Source: Fimenecus sp964540535
GTDB lineage: Bacteria; Bacillota; Clostridia; Oscillospirales; Acutalibacteraceae
DNA length: 64,000 bases
Assembly (NCBI GenBank): GCA_964540535.1
Contig: CAZIMO010000006.1
Location: 70,366 to 134,365, forward strand
Direction: 5' to 3'
Both the position numbers and the translations under genes were made by a program. The notes under the pieces are model-generated. The model saw nothing but the letters and a program-made list of their open reading frames with translations, had not been told where the DNA came from and searched no databases. Below are positions 17,271-27,400 of the stretch, piece after piece; positions within the stretch are counted from its first letter, which is position 1, and each line of letters begins with the position of its first letter.

Positions 17271-18499
17271 TGAAAAAACGAACATTTAAAGGAACAAAAA
17301 TTGCCTGCTATACAGGTTACATTGTTCAGGGCATAATAAATAATATTGCTCCTCTCCTCTTTGTAATCTTCAGTGACAAGTTCAACATCACTCTCGGCAG
17401 GCTTTCACTTCTTATTACAATAAATTTTGCAACGCAATTAGCTGTAGACGCACTGTCAATAAAATTCGCTGATATTATAGGTTATAAAAAACTTGCAGTG
17501 GCTTCACAAGGCATTGCATTTATTGGTCTTTTCTGTTTGGGAACGCTGCCGAATATTATGGATAACGCATATATCGGAATTGTAATTTCAATAATACTTT
17601 CTGCAATCGGCAGCGGAATAACAGAAGTAATTATAAGCCCGATTGTTGAGTCAATACCGGGTGAAAAGAAAACCGCAGAAATGAGCCTGTTACACTCTTT
17701 TTACTGTTGGGGTCAAGTAGTTGTAGTATTACTTACAACACTTATGATTAAGTTATTTGGTAATGATTTGTGGTATATTGCTCCTATAATCTGGTCAGCC
17801 ATCCCACTTATCAATACTTTTAACTTTTTCACAGTACCAATTCAGCCCAATCTTACAAACGAAGAAAAAGCGCCTTTCTTTAAGATGCTGTTTTCAAATC
17901 AGTTTATTGCCTGCATTATAATTATGATCTGTTCAGGTGCTTCTGAAATCGGAATGTCACAATGGTCATCGTATTTTGCAGAAACAGGACTTAAAGTTAC
18001 AAAAATAACAGGCGATTTGTTGGGACCTTGTCTTTTTGCAGTTCTTATGGGAATAGGCAGAATGATATTTGGATTTATCGGAGAAAAAATTGAGCTTAAA
18101 ACTGCATTATGCGGATCTGCAATTCTGTGTATAATATGCTATTTAGGAGCTTCTTTAATTAACAGTTCTGCTATTTCGCTTTTAATGTGTGCATTAACAG
18201 GCTTCAGCGTAAGTCTAATGTGGCCTGCAACGTTGAGCCTTGCCGCAAAATTATTTCCCAACGGCGGCGGTTCAATGTACAGTGTACTTGCATTAGCAGG
18301 AGATATTGGATGTACTCTCGGACCATGGTTTGTAAGCTTTATGTCAATTCAGCTTTCACACGGTTTAGAATCAGGCGAAACACTTAAAACGGGACTCGGC
18401 TTCGGTTCTTTATTCCCCATCATAATGATATTTGCTGTAATGCTTTTAAATTTGAAGAAAAAAAGTATTGACAAAACAAGCAACAATGGTATAATTTAA
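17270..18499 (+). CDS. MFS transporter, FHS/sugar-permease-like
   Basis: A 409-residue major facilitator with about twelve membrane segments, beginning GTKIACYTGYIVQGIINN and containing an MFS loop between helices 2 and 3 (FADIIGYKKLAVASQG) and a helix-8/9 counterpart (FGFIGEKIELKTAL). The overall pattern, including long helix 5-6 with FYCWGQ and the PNGGGSMYSVLALAGDIG segment, is like fucose/galactoside permeases. It is coupled to manA. Substrate is not determined. Its last codons contain the promoter of the downstream riboswitch. Confidence 0.82.
   Translation: MKKRTFKGTKIACYTGYIVQGIINNIAPLLFVIFSDKFNITLGRLSLLITINFATQLAVDALSIKFADIIGYKKLAVASQGIAFIGLFCLGTLPNIMDNAYIGIVISIILSAIGSGITEVIISPIVESIPGEKKTAEMSLLHSFYCWGQVVVVLLTTLMIKLFGNDLWYIAPIIWSAIPLINTFNFFTVPIQPNLTNEEKAPFFKMLFSNQFIACIIIMICSGASEIGMSQWSSYFAETGLKVTKITGDLLGPCLFAVLMGIGRMIFGFIGEKIELKTALCGSAILCIICYLGASLINSSAISLLMCALTGFSVSLMWPATLSLAAKLFPNGGGSMYSVLALAGDIGCTLGPWFVSFMSIQLSHGLESGETLKTGLGFGSLFPIIMIFAVMLLNLKKKSIDKTSNNGII
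18468..18495 (+). promoter_or_regulatory. Promoter of the FMN riboswitch/ribU unit
   Basis: TTGACA (18468-18473), 16 bases, TATAAT (18490-18495): a consensus promoter sitting inside the last ten codons of the MFS gene. Confidence 0.85.
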
Positions 18500-18518
18500 G
18501 CATAAAATATATTAGTTG

Positions 18519-18625
18519 TCTTCAGGGCGGAGTGCAATTCTCCACCGGTGGTAAAGTCCACGAGCCGAAAGGCCGAACAGGCGAAATTCCTGTACCGACG
18601 GTATAGTCCGGATGAAAGAAGATGC
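18519..18625 (+). ncRNA. FMN riboswitch (RFN element)
   Basis: The RFN consensus blocks are all present in order: TCAGGGCGGAGTGCAATTCT, CACCGGTGGTAAAG, CCACGAGCC, a GGTCGAAC-type block as AGGCCGAACAGG, AAATTCCTGTACCGACGG, TATAGTCCGGATG. The closing helix is TTGTCTTC with GAAAGAAGATGCAA. It senses flavin mononucleotide and lies in front of a terminator hairpin and ribU, so it should turn the transporter off when FMN is plentiful. Confidence 0.97.
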
Positions 18626-18648
18626 AACTTAAATTTTGAGTTACATTT

Positions 18649-18679
18649 GCCCTGCTATGATTTATAGCGGGGCATTTTC
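18649..18679 (+). terminator. Riboswitch-controlled terminator before ribU
   Basis: GCCCTGCTAT (18649-18658) pairs with ATAGCGGGGC (18664-18673), followed by a short T run. It is placed between the FMN aptamer and the ribU ribosome site, as expected for the expression platform. Confidence 0.8.
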
Positions 18680-18716
18680 TGTTTGACAACTAATCAAGAA
18701 CGAAAGGAAGATTTTA

Positions 18717-19307
18717 ATGTCAAACAAAAGAAACAAAAAGGTATTTAATTTAACAATCACTGCTGTTATGGCAGCCATAGGAACAATAATTTATATGGTT
18801 TTTCCCGAAATTCAAATTATTCCGGGTGTAAGCCATTTGAAAATTGATTTTTCCGATTTCCCGGCAGTGCTTACAGGTATTGTTTTCGGTCCTGTTCAAG
18901 GTGTATTGGTTGAAGTTGTTAAAAATATTATTCATCTTACAAAAACTACCACTGTAGGCATCGGTGAAATAATGAATGTTGTAATCGGTAGCGGTGTAGT
19001 GCTTTCTATATCTTTATTCACAAAACTTTTTGCAAAAATTTTTAAAGAAAAAAGATTTTCTGCAAAAACATATATAATCTCGGCAATAATAACAATTGCA
19101 ATCACAATTATTTTAGGCTGGCTTACAAATATGGTATTTACTCCCATTTATTTTTCTATTATGGGCATACCCTTTGAAAGTGAAACTTATTGGGCCGGAG
19201 TTTGGGGTTCAACTGTTCTTAATGCGGTTAAAGCGTGCTTCAATATCATTCCTTTCTATCCTGTTTATTTTTCAATTGAAAAAGCTGCGAAAAAATATAC
19301 AATGTAG
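18717..19307 (+). CDS. ribU: Riboflavin ECF transporter substrate-binding subunit
   Basis: A 196-residue S component with six hydrophobic segments that captures riboflavin and works with the shared ECF energising module (EcfA/A'/T, not in this window). The family blocks are FPEIQIIPGVSHLKIDFSDF, split here as GVSHLKIDFSD, and GPVQGVLVEVVKNIIHL. The FMN riboswitch directly upstream confirms the substrate. The ATG follows AAAGGAAG at 8 bases. Confidence 0.95.
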   Translation: MSNKRNKKVFNLTITAVMAAIGTIIYMVFPEIQIIPGVSHLKIDFSDFPAVLTGIVFGPVQGVLVEVVKNIIHLTKTTTVGIGEIMNVVIGSGVVLSISLFTKLFAKIFKEKRFSAKTYIISAIITIAITIILGWLTNMVFTPIYFSIMGIPFESETYWAGVWGSTVLNAVKACFNIIPFYPVYFSIEKAAKKYTM

Positions 19308-19335
19308 TTGACATTGTCGTATTTTGTGATAGAAT
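19308..19335 (+). promoter_or_regulatory. Promoter of the SAM riboswitch/metK unit
   Basis: TTGACA (19308-19313), 16 bases, TAGAAT (19330-19335). It begins at the base after the ribU stop codon. Confidence 0.85.
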
Positions 19336-19353
19336 ATATAAGAACTAAATATT

Positions 19354-19450
19354 TCCCTTATGCAGAGTGGTGGAGGGTCTGGCCCTGTGAAACCCGGCAA
19401 CCTGCTTTTTGCGTGGTGCTAATTCCTGCGGATTTTCCGAGATATAAGGT
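19354..19450 (+). ncRNA. SAM-I riboswitch (S-box)
   Basis: S-box consensus is clear: GAGTGGTGGAGGGTCTGGCC, CTGTGAAACCCGGCAACC, GTGGTGCTAATTCCTGCGG. The P1 helix is CCTTAT (19356-19361) with ATAAGG (19444-19449). It is followed by a terminator and then metK, so S-adenosylmethionine should shut off its own synthetase. Confidence 0.97.
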
Positions 19451-19460
19451 TGTTTCTTAC

Positions 19461-19488
19461 GGCACCCTTATGGGTGCCTAATTTTTTT
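19461..19488 (+). terminator. SAM-controlled terminator before metK
   Basis: GGCACCC-TTAT-GGGTGCC hairpin (19461-19478) followed by seven T. It ends one base before the GGAGG of metK. Confidence 0.92.
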
Positions 19489-19502
19489 GGAGGCGAAACA
19501 TT

Positions 19503-20693
19503 ATGGCTAAATTTTTATTCACATCAGAATCTGTAACAGAAGGACATCCCGATAAAATATGCGACAAGATTTCTGATGCAATTCTTGACGCAATGCTTGA
19601 ACAGGACGATATGTCCCGTGTTGCATGCGAAACCTGCTGTACAACAGGTCAAGTGCTTGTTATGGGTGAAATCACATCAAAAGCACAGGTAAACATTCCC
19701 GAAATCGTTCGTAAAACTGTTTGCGAAATCGGTTATGACTCAAGCGAAAAAGGCTTTGACGGAAATTCCTGCGCCGTGCTTGTAGCGTTGGACAAGCAAT
19801 CTGCTGACATTGCATTGGGTGTTGATAATTCCATGGAAATTAAAGAAGGTAACGATGATTTTTACAATCTTAACGGTGCAGGCGACCAAGGTATGATGTT
19901 CGGTTTTGCCTGTGATGAAACACCCGAGCTTATGCCAATGCCGATATCAATGGCAAACAAGCTTGCAGTTCAGCTCACAAAGGTTAGAAAAGACGGTACT
20001 CTCCCCTATCTTCGCCCGGATGGCAAAACACAAGTTACAGTTGAATATGATGAAAACGGAAAGCCTGTAAGAATTGACGCAATTGTAGTTTCTTCACAGC
20101 ACAGTGCAGATGTTGCGCTTAGTCAAATTCGTGATGACATTAAAAAATATGTAATTACTCCAATTGTTCCCAATGAGCTTATGGACAGCGATACAAAAAT
20201 TTTCATAAACCCGACAGGTCGTTTTGTTATAGGCGGACCTATGGGCGATTCAGGTCTTACGGGCCGCAAAATTATTGTTGATACATACGGCGGATATTCA
20301 CGTCACGGAGGCGGTGCTTTTTCCGGTAAAGACCCTACAAAAGTCGACCGTTCGGCAGCTTATGCCGCAAGATATGTTGCTAAAAATATTGTTGCTGCAG
20401 GTCTGGCAAAGAAGTGTGAAATTCAGTTGGCATACGCAATCGGCGTTGCAAAACCTGTATCGGTAATGGTTGATACATTCGGAACAGGCATACTTAAAGA
20501 TTCAGAACTTGGCGATATTATAAATGAAGTGTTCGATCTTCGCCCAGCCGCAATTATTAACCACCTACAGCTTCGCAAACCGATTTACAAACAGCTTGCC
20601 GCCTATGGCCATGTAGGCAGAACAGACTGTAATGTAATGTGGGAAGTTACTGATAAGGCTGAAATTTTAAAAGAAAAATCAAAATTAAATTAA
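19503..20693 (+). CDS. metK: S-adenosylmethionine synthetase
   Basis: Makes SAM from methionine and ATP. The 396-residue protein carries FTSESVTEGHPDKICDKISD, the ATP-binding GAGDQGMMFGFA, and the P-loop-like GGAFSGKDPTKVDRSAAY. Full length and collinear with the family. GGAGG lies 9 bases before the ATG. Controlled by the SAM-I riboswitch upstream. Confidence 0.98.
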   Translation: MAKFLFTSESVTEGHPDKICDKISDAILDAMLEQDDMSRVACETCCTTGQVLVMGEITSKAQVNIPEIVRKTVCEIGYDSSEKGFDGNSCAVLVALDKQSADIALGVDNSMEIKEGNDDFYNLNGAGDQGMMFGFACDETPELMPMPISMANKLAVQLTKVRKDGTLPYLRPDGKTQVTVEYDENGKPVRIDAIVVSSQHSADVALSQIRDDIKKYVITPIVPNELMDSDTKIFINPTGRFVIGGPMGDSGLTGRKIIVDTYGGYSRHGGGAFSGKDPTKVDRSAAYAARYVAKNIVAAGLAKKCEIQLAYAIGVAKPVSVMVDTFGTGILKDSELGDIINEVFDLRPAAIINHLQLRKPIYKQLAAYGHVGRTDCNVMWEVTDKAEILKEKSKLN

Positions 20694-20786
20694 ATTTTTT
20701 TACTTTTTATAGCAAGAATAAAAGCATTATTTTAAACCATAATAATCGTGCAGGCAGTATATATTGATTTTTAAGGAGTGAAAATA

Positions 20787-20999
20787 ATGCTTGACAGAAT
20801 TTCTTTAATTCTTGTTATAATCGGTGCTATTAACTGGGGCGCAATCGGATTGTTCCAATTTGACCTTGTTGCATGGCTCTTCGGCGGTCAAGGAGCAATT
20901 ATTAGCAGAATTGTTTATACCCTTGTAGCACTTGCAGGAATTTGGTGCTTGTCACTTTTATTCCGCCGTAACGAGATTCTCGTTTCTGATGAAGTATAA
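20787..20999 (+). CDS. DUF378 small membrane protein
   Basis: A 70-residue protein with two membrane segments, containing the family's LILVIIGAINWGAIGLFQFDLV and RIVYTLVALAGIWCLSLLF blocks (given here in pieces: VIIGAINWGAIGLF, YTLVALAGIW). The ATG at 20787 is 8 bases after AAGGAG. Function is unknown for the family. It may be read from metK or from its own promoter; the gap is 93 bases. Confidence 0.88.
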   Translation: MLDRISLILVIIGAINWGAIGLFQFDLVAWLFGGQGAIISRIVYTLVALAGIWCLSLLFRRNEILVSDEV

Positions 21000-21003
21000 A
21001 ATA

Positions 21004-21040
21004 AACCGAGAAGTCAATGGCTTCTCGGTTCATTTTTTTA
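21004..21040. terminator. Bidirectional terminator between DUF378 and rqcH
   Basis: AACCGAGAAG (21004-21013) pairs with CTTCTCGGTT (21021-21030); T-rich runs follow on both strands. It serves the two converging genes. Confidence 0.88.
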
Positions 21041-22789
21041 TTTTACTGTCAATTTTTCAATTAAAGTCTTTTCGGGTGTTACATAGATGGTGTTGTAGGT
21101 GTTATAAATTACCTTACCGGGCTTTGCGCCAACAGGCTTTTTTACATTTTTGACAATTGTATAGTCAACTGCCACGGAAGAAGAGTCTTTTGATTTGCTA
21201 TGATATGCTGCAATACAAGCTGCTTCATAAATTGCATTTTCGGTTATTTCTTTCTTATCAGCAATAATAATCGTATGCGAGCCTGCCTGCTTTTGAACGT
21301 GCAGCCACATATCATAATTTTTAGCAGTTTTCAATGTTAAGACATCATTTTGTATATTATTTCTACCAACAAGAATTTTAAATCCGTCGCTTGAAACAAA
21401 TTCCAATGGCGAAAGAGGCTTTTCTTTTTTCTGCTTACTGCCTTTTTTAGACTTTACATATCCGCCGTTTTCGAGTTCTTCACGGATTTCAGATATTTCA
21501 CGCTCCGTATTGGCTCTTGAAAGATTATCCATAACCGTATCAAGATAAAGAAGCTCTTGCTCGCCGTCTTCAATAAGGGAATGAAGCAATTTTTCGGCGT
21601 TTGCGGCTTTTTTATATTCTTTAAAATACCGTTGGGCATTCTGCTGCGCGGTAAGTGCAGGATTAACGGGAATATCTATTATTTTATTATCATCATAATA
21701 ATTTTCTACGCTGTAAACAGATGATTTTTCAGTTAAGCGATATTGGTTTGCGGTTATGAGTTCGGCAAAAATCCGAAGCTGTTCACGGTTTTCACTTTTT
21801 TCCAGCTCTGCTTTTCGATTATTGATTTTGCGTGCAGTTCGTTCAACCGAGCTGTTAAGAATTTTGAACAGGTCTGATGCCCGCCGTTTAATTCTGCTGA
21901 CCTTGTCACGCTCAAAGTAAAAATCGTCAAGAAGTTCAAAAAATGTTTCATACTCTTTCTTTTTAACAACTTTTCCGTATTGGCGAATATTGATAAATGA
22001 AAAATCAAATGGAGTATTATCGCTATTAATAAGAATTTGCGGAATTGGATTTTCGGTAATTTCTTTTTTTATTGTTTCAAGCTCATTGGCAAGCCGTTCA
22101 ATTTCAATTTCAGTCAATAACCCAATTTGCTTGTCGCCGAAAACAGTTCTGTATGCAATTTCGCGGCAAACAATCGGAGAAAAGCCCTCAATAACATCAA
22201 GTATGCCTTTTGACATCATTTTTTCGCTTTTATTTAGAATATTTTTAACGATTGTAAATATATCGTCGCTAACAATATCGCTCTTTTCTTGCAAAGGCGG
22301 AAATTCATAAAAAATGCCCGGCAAGATTTCACGAATTTGGGATTTAGTTTCATCTACCCTTTTTACTGCATCAAGAATTTTATAATTGCAGTCACAAAGA
22401 ATAATATTGCTTCTCTGTCCCATTATTTCGCAGATGATATGATATTCCGTTTTATCCCCTATTTCTGTTGTGCCGTCAAAATCAAATATTAGAATTCTGT
22501 CATTTTTAATTTGTCTTATGTCAACAAGTGTCGCACCGACAAGTCTTTTGCGAAACAACATACAAAGCATTGGCGGAGTTTTAGGATTTTCAAGGGAATA
22601 TCTTGTTAAATGTACCCTAGGACTTTGCCCGTCACAAGAGGAGTATAATCTGTATGCACCGTTTCGGGTACGCAAAATAAACACCAACTCGTTTTTAGAG
22701 GGTTGATGTATTTTTTCGACCTTTGCTCCGATTATATAGTTTTTCAATTCATCTTTAATTATTCTTAATGTAATTCCGTCAAGTGCCAT
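21038..22789 (-). CDS. rqcH: RqcH (NFACT family) ribosome quality-control protein
   Basis: Bacterial Rqc2 homologue that binds obstructed 50S subunits and adds C-terminal alanine tails to stalled peptides for degradation; older annotations call it fibronectin-binding protein. The 583-residue protein has NFACT-N (ALDGITLRIIKDEL, KIHQPSKNELVF, PRVHLTRYSLENPKTPP), a coiled-coil middle and the NFACT-R domain near the C-terminus (DGFKILVGRNNIQND, WLHVQKQAGSHTIII). The ATG at 22789 follows AGAGGA; a more upstream start at 22840 would lie within the Nif3 gene without a ribosome site. Confidence 0.95.
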   Translation of the reverse strand: MALDGITLRIIKDELKNYIIGAKVEKIHQPSKNELVFILRTRNGAYRLYSSCDGQSPRVHLTRYSLENPKTPPMLCMLFRKRLVGATLVDIRQIKNDRILIFDFDGTTEIGDKTEYHIICEIMGQRSNIILCDCNYKILDAVKRVDETKSQIREILPGIFYEFPPLQEKSDIVSDDIFTIVKNILNKSEKMMSKGILDVIEGFSPIVCREIAYRTVFGDKQIGLLTEIEIERLANELETIKKEITENPIPQILINSDNTPFDFSFINIRQYGKVVKKKEYETFFELLDDFYFERDKVSRIKRRASDLFKILNSSVERTARKINNRKAELEKSENREQLRIFAELITANQYRLTEKSSVYSVENYYDDNKIIDIPVNPALTAQQNAQRYFKEYKKAANAEKLLHSLIEDGEQELLYLDTVMDNLSRANTEREISEIREELENGGYVKSKKGSKQKKEKPLSPLEFVSSDGFKILVGRNNIQNDVLTLKTAKNYDMWLHVQKQAGSHTIIIADKKEITENAIYEAACIAAYHSKSKDSSSVAVDYTIVKNVKKPVGAKPGKVIYNTYNTIYVTPEKTLIEKLTVK

Positions 22790-22797
22790 AAATCCTC

Positions 22798-23541
22798 TTA
22801 TATCGTGTTTATCGGGGAATTTTGAGCCGCAATAACACATTCAATATCAAATTTCATTTTAATTTTATCGGCAAGCGGTTTGATTGCGATATTTTCTGTT
22901 TCAAAATGACCTGCACACACAAGCAACAAGCCCAATTCATCAGCATCAAGAAAATCGTGATGTGAGCCATCGCCTGTTATAAGTGCATCGCAGTTCAACT
23001 CTTTAGCAAGTGTTAAATAATCACTGCCCGATCCGCTGCAAACTGCCGCCTTTTTTATTGTTTTATCAATAGAATTGTATCTTACAATTCCGTTAAGCTT
23101 TAATTTTATAAATTGTGCAAGTTCATTTGAACTCATTTCATTTTTCAGATCACCGATATTAAGACAAACACCGTCAAGATGGACAATATTTTGAAGCTCG
23201 CAAGCACCACAAAGAATATCGTTTACTCCGTCGATTGCCTTATCGTAATTAGTATGAGCCGAAATAATACTCAAATCATTTTTAATAAGCTTGTACACTA
23301 AGCTTTCAGAAGAAACGCTTGAAATCGGTTTGAAAATTATAGGATGATGCGTTACAATAAGTTCTGCACCATAAGAAATCGCTTGATTTATAACATCTTC
23401 CGTGCAGTCAAGCGCAAATAAAATTTTAGTTAATTCTTTATTTTTATCGCCTACTAAAAACCCCGAATTATCCCATTCTTCCGATGAATTAAATGGTGCA
23501 ATTGAATCTATAAAATTATATATATCTCTTACGGTTGCCAT
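22798..23541 (-). CDS. Nif3-like dinuclear metal centre protein
   Basis: A 247-residue YqfO/Nif3 protein without the optional middle insertion. Metal ligands appear in VTHHPIIF, SAHTNYDKA and CAGHFETE; the start MATVRDIYNFIDSIAP and EEWDNSGFLVGD are typical. Sometimes annotated GTP cyclohydrolase I type 2 by homology, but this activity is not established. In Firmicutes it is usually paired with trmK, as here, and the two overlap by 13 bases. Confidence 0.93.
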   Translation of the reverse strand: MATVRDIYNFIDSIAPFNSSEEWDNSGFLVGDKNKELTKILFALDCTEDVINQAISYGAELIVTHHPIIFKPISSVSSESLVYKLIKNDLSIISAHTNYDKAIDGVNDILCGACELQNIVHLDGVCLNIGDLKNEMSSNELAQFIKLKLNGIVRYNSIDKTIKKAAVCSGSGSDYLTLAKELNCDALITGDGSHHDFLDADELGLLLVCAGHFETENIAIKPLADKIKMKFDIECVIAAQNSPINTI

Positions 23542-24197
23542 TGTTTCAGCTCTCCAACTATTTTTTCAAGTCTATCACATTTTTTATTTGCATTTTTTAA
23601 TGCAGTAAGCTTTTTATCATACTTTTTATAAATATGATTAAGATAAATTTCAGAGTCTAAATCGTTATTAAACGGCAATTTACCCACAATTAAATCATAA
23701 TCTGTGTATTCGGTTTTATTGCCTTGATAATATGCACTGATAACTATGTATAGCTTATCTTTATCTGACACAGCCACTTCTTTATCAATATGGAAGCCGT
23801 TATCTAAAAGTGTTTTACGTAGTTCTTCTGCGTGGGTCATAGGCTGAAGTATAAGATGTATAGCTTCGTTTTTCAGCCAATTTGTACGCTCTATAAATTG
23901 AGAAATCAGCAATCCGCCCATTCCGGCAACAGCAATTTCATTTACCTCATCATCTGAAAAATTGTCAAGACCGTCAGACAAACGAAGCTGAATGTTATCA
24001 GCAAGATTGTATGCTTCTACGGTTTCTCTTGCATTTTCGAGAGGTCCTTTTCTTAAATCTGCCGCAATGGCGTTATCAATTATTCCATTTTTAATTAAAA
24101 AAACAGGCAAATAAGCGTGATCTGTACCTATATCGGCAAATTTTGTACCTTTTCTTACTAAGCTTGTCACAGCAGAAAGTCTGCAATCTAACTGCAT
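23529..24197 (-). CDS. trmK: tRNA (adenine22-N1)-methyltransferase
   Basis: TrmK methylates N1 of A22 in tRNA using SAM. The 222-residue product has LSAVTSLVRKGTKFADIGTD (SAM loop ADIGTDHAYLP), an acidic ADLRKGPLENA, and IAVAGMGGLLI, then a C-terminal coiled coil (YKKYDKKLTALKNANKK). The ATG at 24197 is 8 bases after GAAGG. Overlaps and is probably coupled to the Nif3-like gene. Confidence 0.94.
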   Translation of the reverse strand: MQLDCRLSAVTSLVRKGTKFADIGTDHAYLPVFLIKNGIIDNAIAADLRKGPLENARETVEAYNLADNIQLRLSDGLDNFSDDEVNEIAVAGMGGLLISQFIERTNWLKNEAIHLILQPMTHAEELRKTLLDNGFHIDKEVAVSDKDKLYIVISAYYQGNKTEYTDYDLIVGKLPFNNDLDSEIYLNHIYKKYDKKLTALKNANKKCDRLEKIVGELKQWQP

Positions 24198-24220
24198 ATA
24201 ATTTACCTTCTTTAACAAAA

Positions 24221-24244
24221 TCCCCCTATTAAGTATAGGGGGAA
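24221..24244. terminator. Hairpin between the DUF1858 gene and trmK
   Basis: TCCCCCTAT (24221-24229) pairs with ATAGGGGGA (24235-24243). On the minus strand it is followed by TTTTG, a moderate terminator, so some read-through into trmK is possible. The stronger T run lies on the plus-strand side. Confidence 0.7.
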
Positions 24245-24253
24245 TTTTTTTAT

Positions 24254-24466
24254 TTATTTGCTTGCATTTTCTTTAAGAAAATTGTTAATTCCTTCAACAA
24301 ATTCATCGGGATTTACACCGTGAACCATACAAGCCTGCTCAACGGTTTCGCCTCTTGCAGATGGGCAACCAAGGCAGTGCATACCAAGATCAAGGAAGAA
24401 CGGTACGGTTTCTCTTGCATTATCAAGAATTTCGCCAATATTCATATCTTTAGTAACTTGAAACAT
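24254..24466 (-). CDS. DUF1858 redox-disulfide domain protein
   Basis: A 70-residue stand-alone DUF1858 domain (hybrid-cluster-protein-associated redox disulfide family). The signature is visible as DLGMHCLGCPSARGETVEQAC, here noted as the pair C-L-G-C-P plus a third Cys about 13 residues later. It may act in thiol redox or persulfide chemistry, but no activity is established. Its AAGGAG site lies inside the last codons of ileS, 2 bases away, so it is in one transcript with it. Confidence 0.88.
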   Translation of the reverse strand: MFQVTKDMNIGEILDNARETVPFFLDLGMHCLGCPSARGETVEQACMVHGVNPDEFVEGINNFLKENASK

Positions 24467-24468
24467 TT

Positions 24469-27400
24469 TTATTCTCCTTTTGCAACTGAAACAGCAACTT
24501 TTTTATCGTTTACTGTAAATTCGTTTGTGTAATCTGCTGAAATCTCTTCATTAAGAACGAGAGAATTTGCAAGAAGCTCGCTTGCAACATAATCAAGCTT
24601 TTCATCAAGCGCACTGATAATAAAATCATCATCTACGGTAATTGAAGCATTGATACGCTGTTCAACTTGATAGCCTGCTTCTTTACGGGCAACCTGGCAC
24701 TGACGGATAATATCACGAACAACACCTTCTTTAAGAAGCTCGTCAGTAAGAACAACATCAAGTGCCACTACTGCTGCAGAATCAAATTCAGCTGAAACAA
24801 TACCTTTTTTGGTCTTTGACTGAACATTGAAAATAGAAGCGTCAAATTTTTCTTCCCATCCATAAACAGAAACCTCACCGCCTGCAACAACAGCAGAAGT
24901 AAGAGCTGACATTTCATCATCAGAAAGATTTTCCAATGTTTGCTTCATCTTATTTACATTCTGTTTAAGAACTGCGCCTGCAACCTTAAAGTTTACTGTT
25001 AAGAATTTATCTTCAAGAACATTGATGTCATCAATGTACTCAATTGACTTGATATTAAGCTCATCAAGAATATTTTTCTCAAAAGTTTTGATTTTATCCG
25101 CTTTATCTGCATCACAGCAAACAAAAAGCTTTGCGAGAGGCTGACGAACCTTAATTTGCTGTTCATTACGAAGTCGCATTGCAACTGCAATCACTTCACG
25201 GACAAGCTTTGTCTGCTCAATGATGCCATCATCTTCAACACCTTCAAATGCTGTGGGCCAATCACTCAAATGAACTGATTCGGGACAATTGGGGTCGCAC
25301 TTTTTGATAAGGTTTTGCCAAATATACTCTGTCATAAACGGAATAATCGGAGCCATAACCTGTGTGCAGGCTTTGAGCGCATTGAAAAGTGTCCAATAAG
25401 CAATCATCTTATCCTGCTCATCGCCTGTTTTCCAGAAACGGCGGCGGTTAGTTCTGATATACCAATTTGAAATATCGTCAACAAATACTTCAAAGTCTTT
25501 AATAAGAATATATGACTTATAATCGTCCATTGAAGCAGTTGCTTTTTTAATGAATTCGTTAGTTCTCACAAGAAGCCATTTATCAGTAGGCGTCATAAGT
25601 GAAAAATCGGGTTTATAATTTGTGAAATTAGGCTTATCAATCTGTGCATAGGTATCAAAGAATGTATAAATATTCCAGAAACCGAGCATTTTTCTTCTTG
25701 CTTCGTCGCCAAGATTGTAACCGAAACGGACATCATTTGTATTTGAAGCACCTGCATAAAGATAACGGACAGTATCTGCACCGATTTTTTCAGCAGCCTC
25801 GTCAAACTTAATCATAAAGCCTGTTTTTGAGAATTTTGAACCGTCTTCAGAAACAACTGCGCTGTTTGTAACAACTCTCTCATAAGGTGCTTTGCCGACA
25901 AGAACGGTACTCATAAACAGCATTGAATAGAACCAAAGACGAACCTGCTCGTGCATCTCTGTTACCCACTCTGCCGGGAAGTTCTTTTCCCATGATTCAC
26001 GGTCTGTAAAGTAACCGAGAGTTGAGAACGGAACAATACCTGCGTCAAGCCAAACATCGCCGATTTCGGGAACTCTTGAAACTTCTTTGCCGCAATGCGG
26101 ACATTTAATTTTAATCTCATCAACCCAAGGTCTGTGAAGCTCCGGAAGCGCATCAACCTGAGCAGGATCAACTGCTTTTTCACGAAGCTCTTCTTTTGAA
26201 CCGATAACTGTTACATGACCGCAATCGCAGGGATAGAACGGAAGAGGCATTCCGTAATAACGCTTACGGGAAATGTTCCAATCACCCATATTATTGAGCC
26301 AATCGTTCATACGCTTACCGTTTGAAGCCGGCTCCCACTTAACCGTATTTGCGCATTCAATAAGTTTAGGTTTGATTTCACTTGTTCTGATATACCAAGC
26401 GGGAACAAGGCGGAATACAACCTCGCTCTTACATCTCCAGCAAACAGGATAGCTATGCTCGTGAGGTTCAACCTTGTAAAGCTTATTCTGAGCTTTGAGA
26501 TTTTCAAATACCTCGTCAGCAATTGTATGACTGTCTTTACCTGTCATAAATCCAAAGCCTTCAAGATAAATACCCATATCATCAATAGGCATAACCTTGG
26601 GCAGCCCGAGTCTTTCTCCAAGTTCAAAGTCTTCAACACCGCAACCCGGTGCAATATGAACAACGCCCGTACCCTCATCAGCGGCAACATCTTCCCAAGC
26701 AACAATTTTATGCTCGATGCCTGCCTGTGCCTCTAAATCAGCAAAGCATGTTTCATAATGAAGTCCTACAAGCTCTTCACCCTTGAGCGCACGAATAACC
26801 TCAAGCTTATCGTCACCAAGATATTTGATAGCGTTTTTAGCAAGAATTAAGGTTTGGTCATCACTTGCAACTTTAACTTCAACATAATCAATATCCGGAT
26901 TAACTGCCAAGGCAACATTCGAAGAAAGAGTCCATGGAGTAGTTGTCCAAACAAGAATTTTTGAATTGATTTCTTCCACAGGAAGCTTGAAGAAAACTGA
27001 ATTATGTGTCATCATCTTATAAGAGCCTGTCATTTCATGCTCTGAAAGAGATGTACCGCAACGTGGACACCAAGGCATAGGCTTATATTCACGCTGAATC
27101 CAACCGTGATTATCACATTCCTTTAAGAAGTGCCAAATACCTTGAATGTTAAGGTCTGTATTTGTGTAGTATGAGTTTTCCCAATCCATCCACTGACCGA
27201 GACGCTTTGACTGCTCGGTAATAATTCCCGAGAAGTGCTTAACACGGTCAACGCACTGGCGTGTAAACTTGTCCATACCGTATTCTTCAATGTCCTTTTT
27301 GGTTTTGAAGCCAAGTTGTTTTTCAACTTCAACCTCAACCCAAAGCCCCTGTGAGTCAAAGCCGTTCTGACGGCGGCAATCATAACCCTGCATAGACTTA

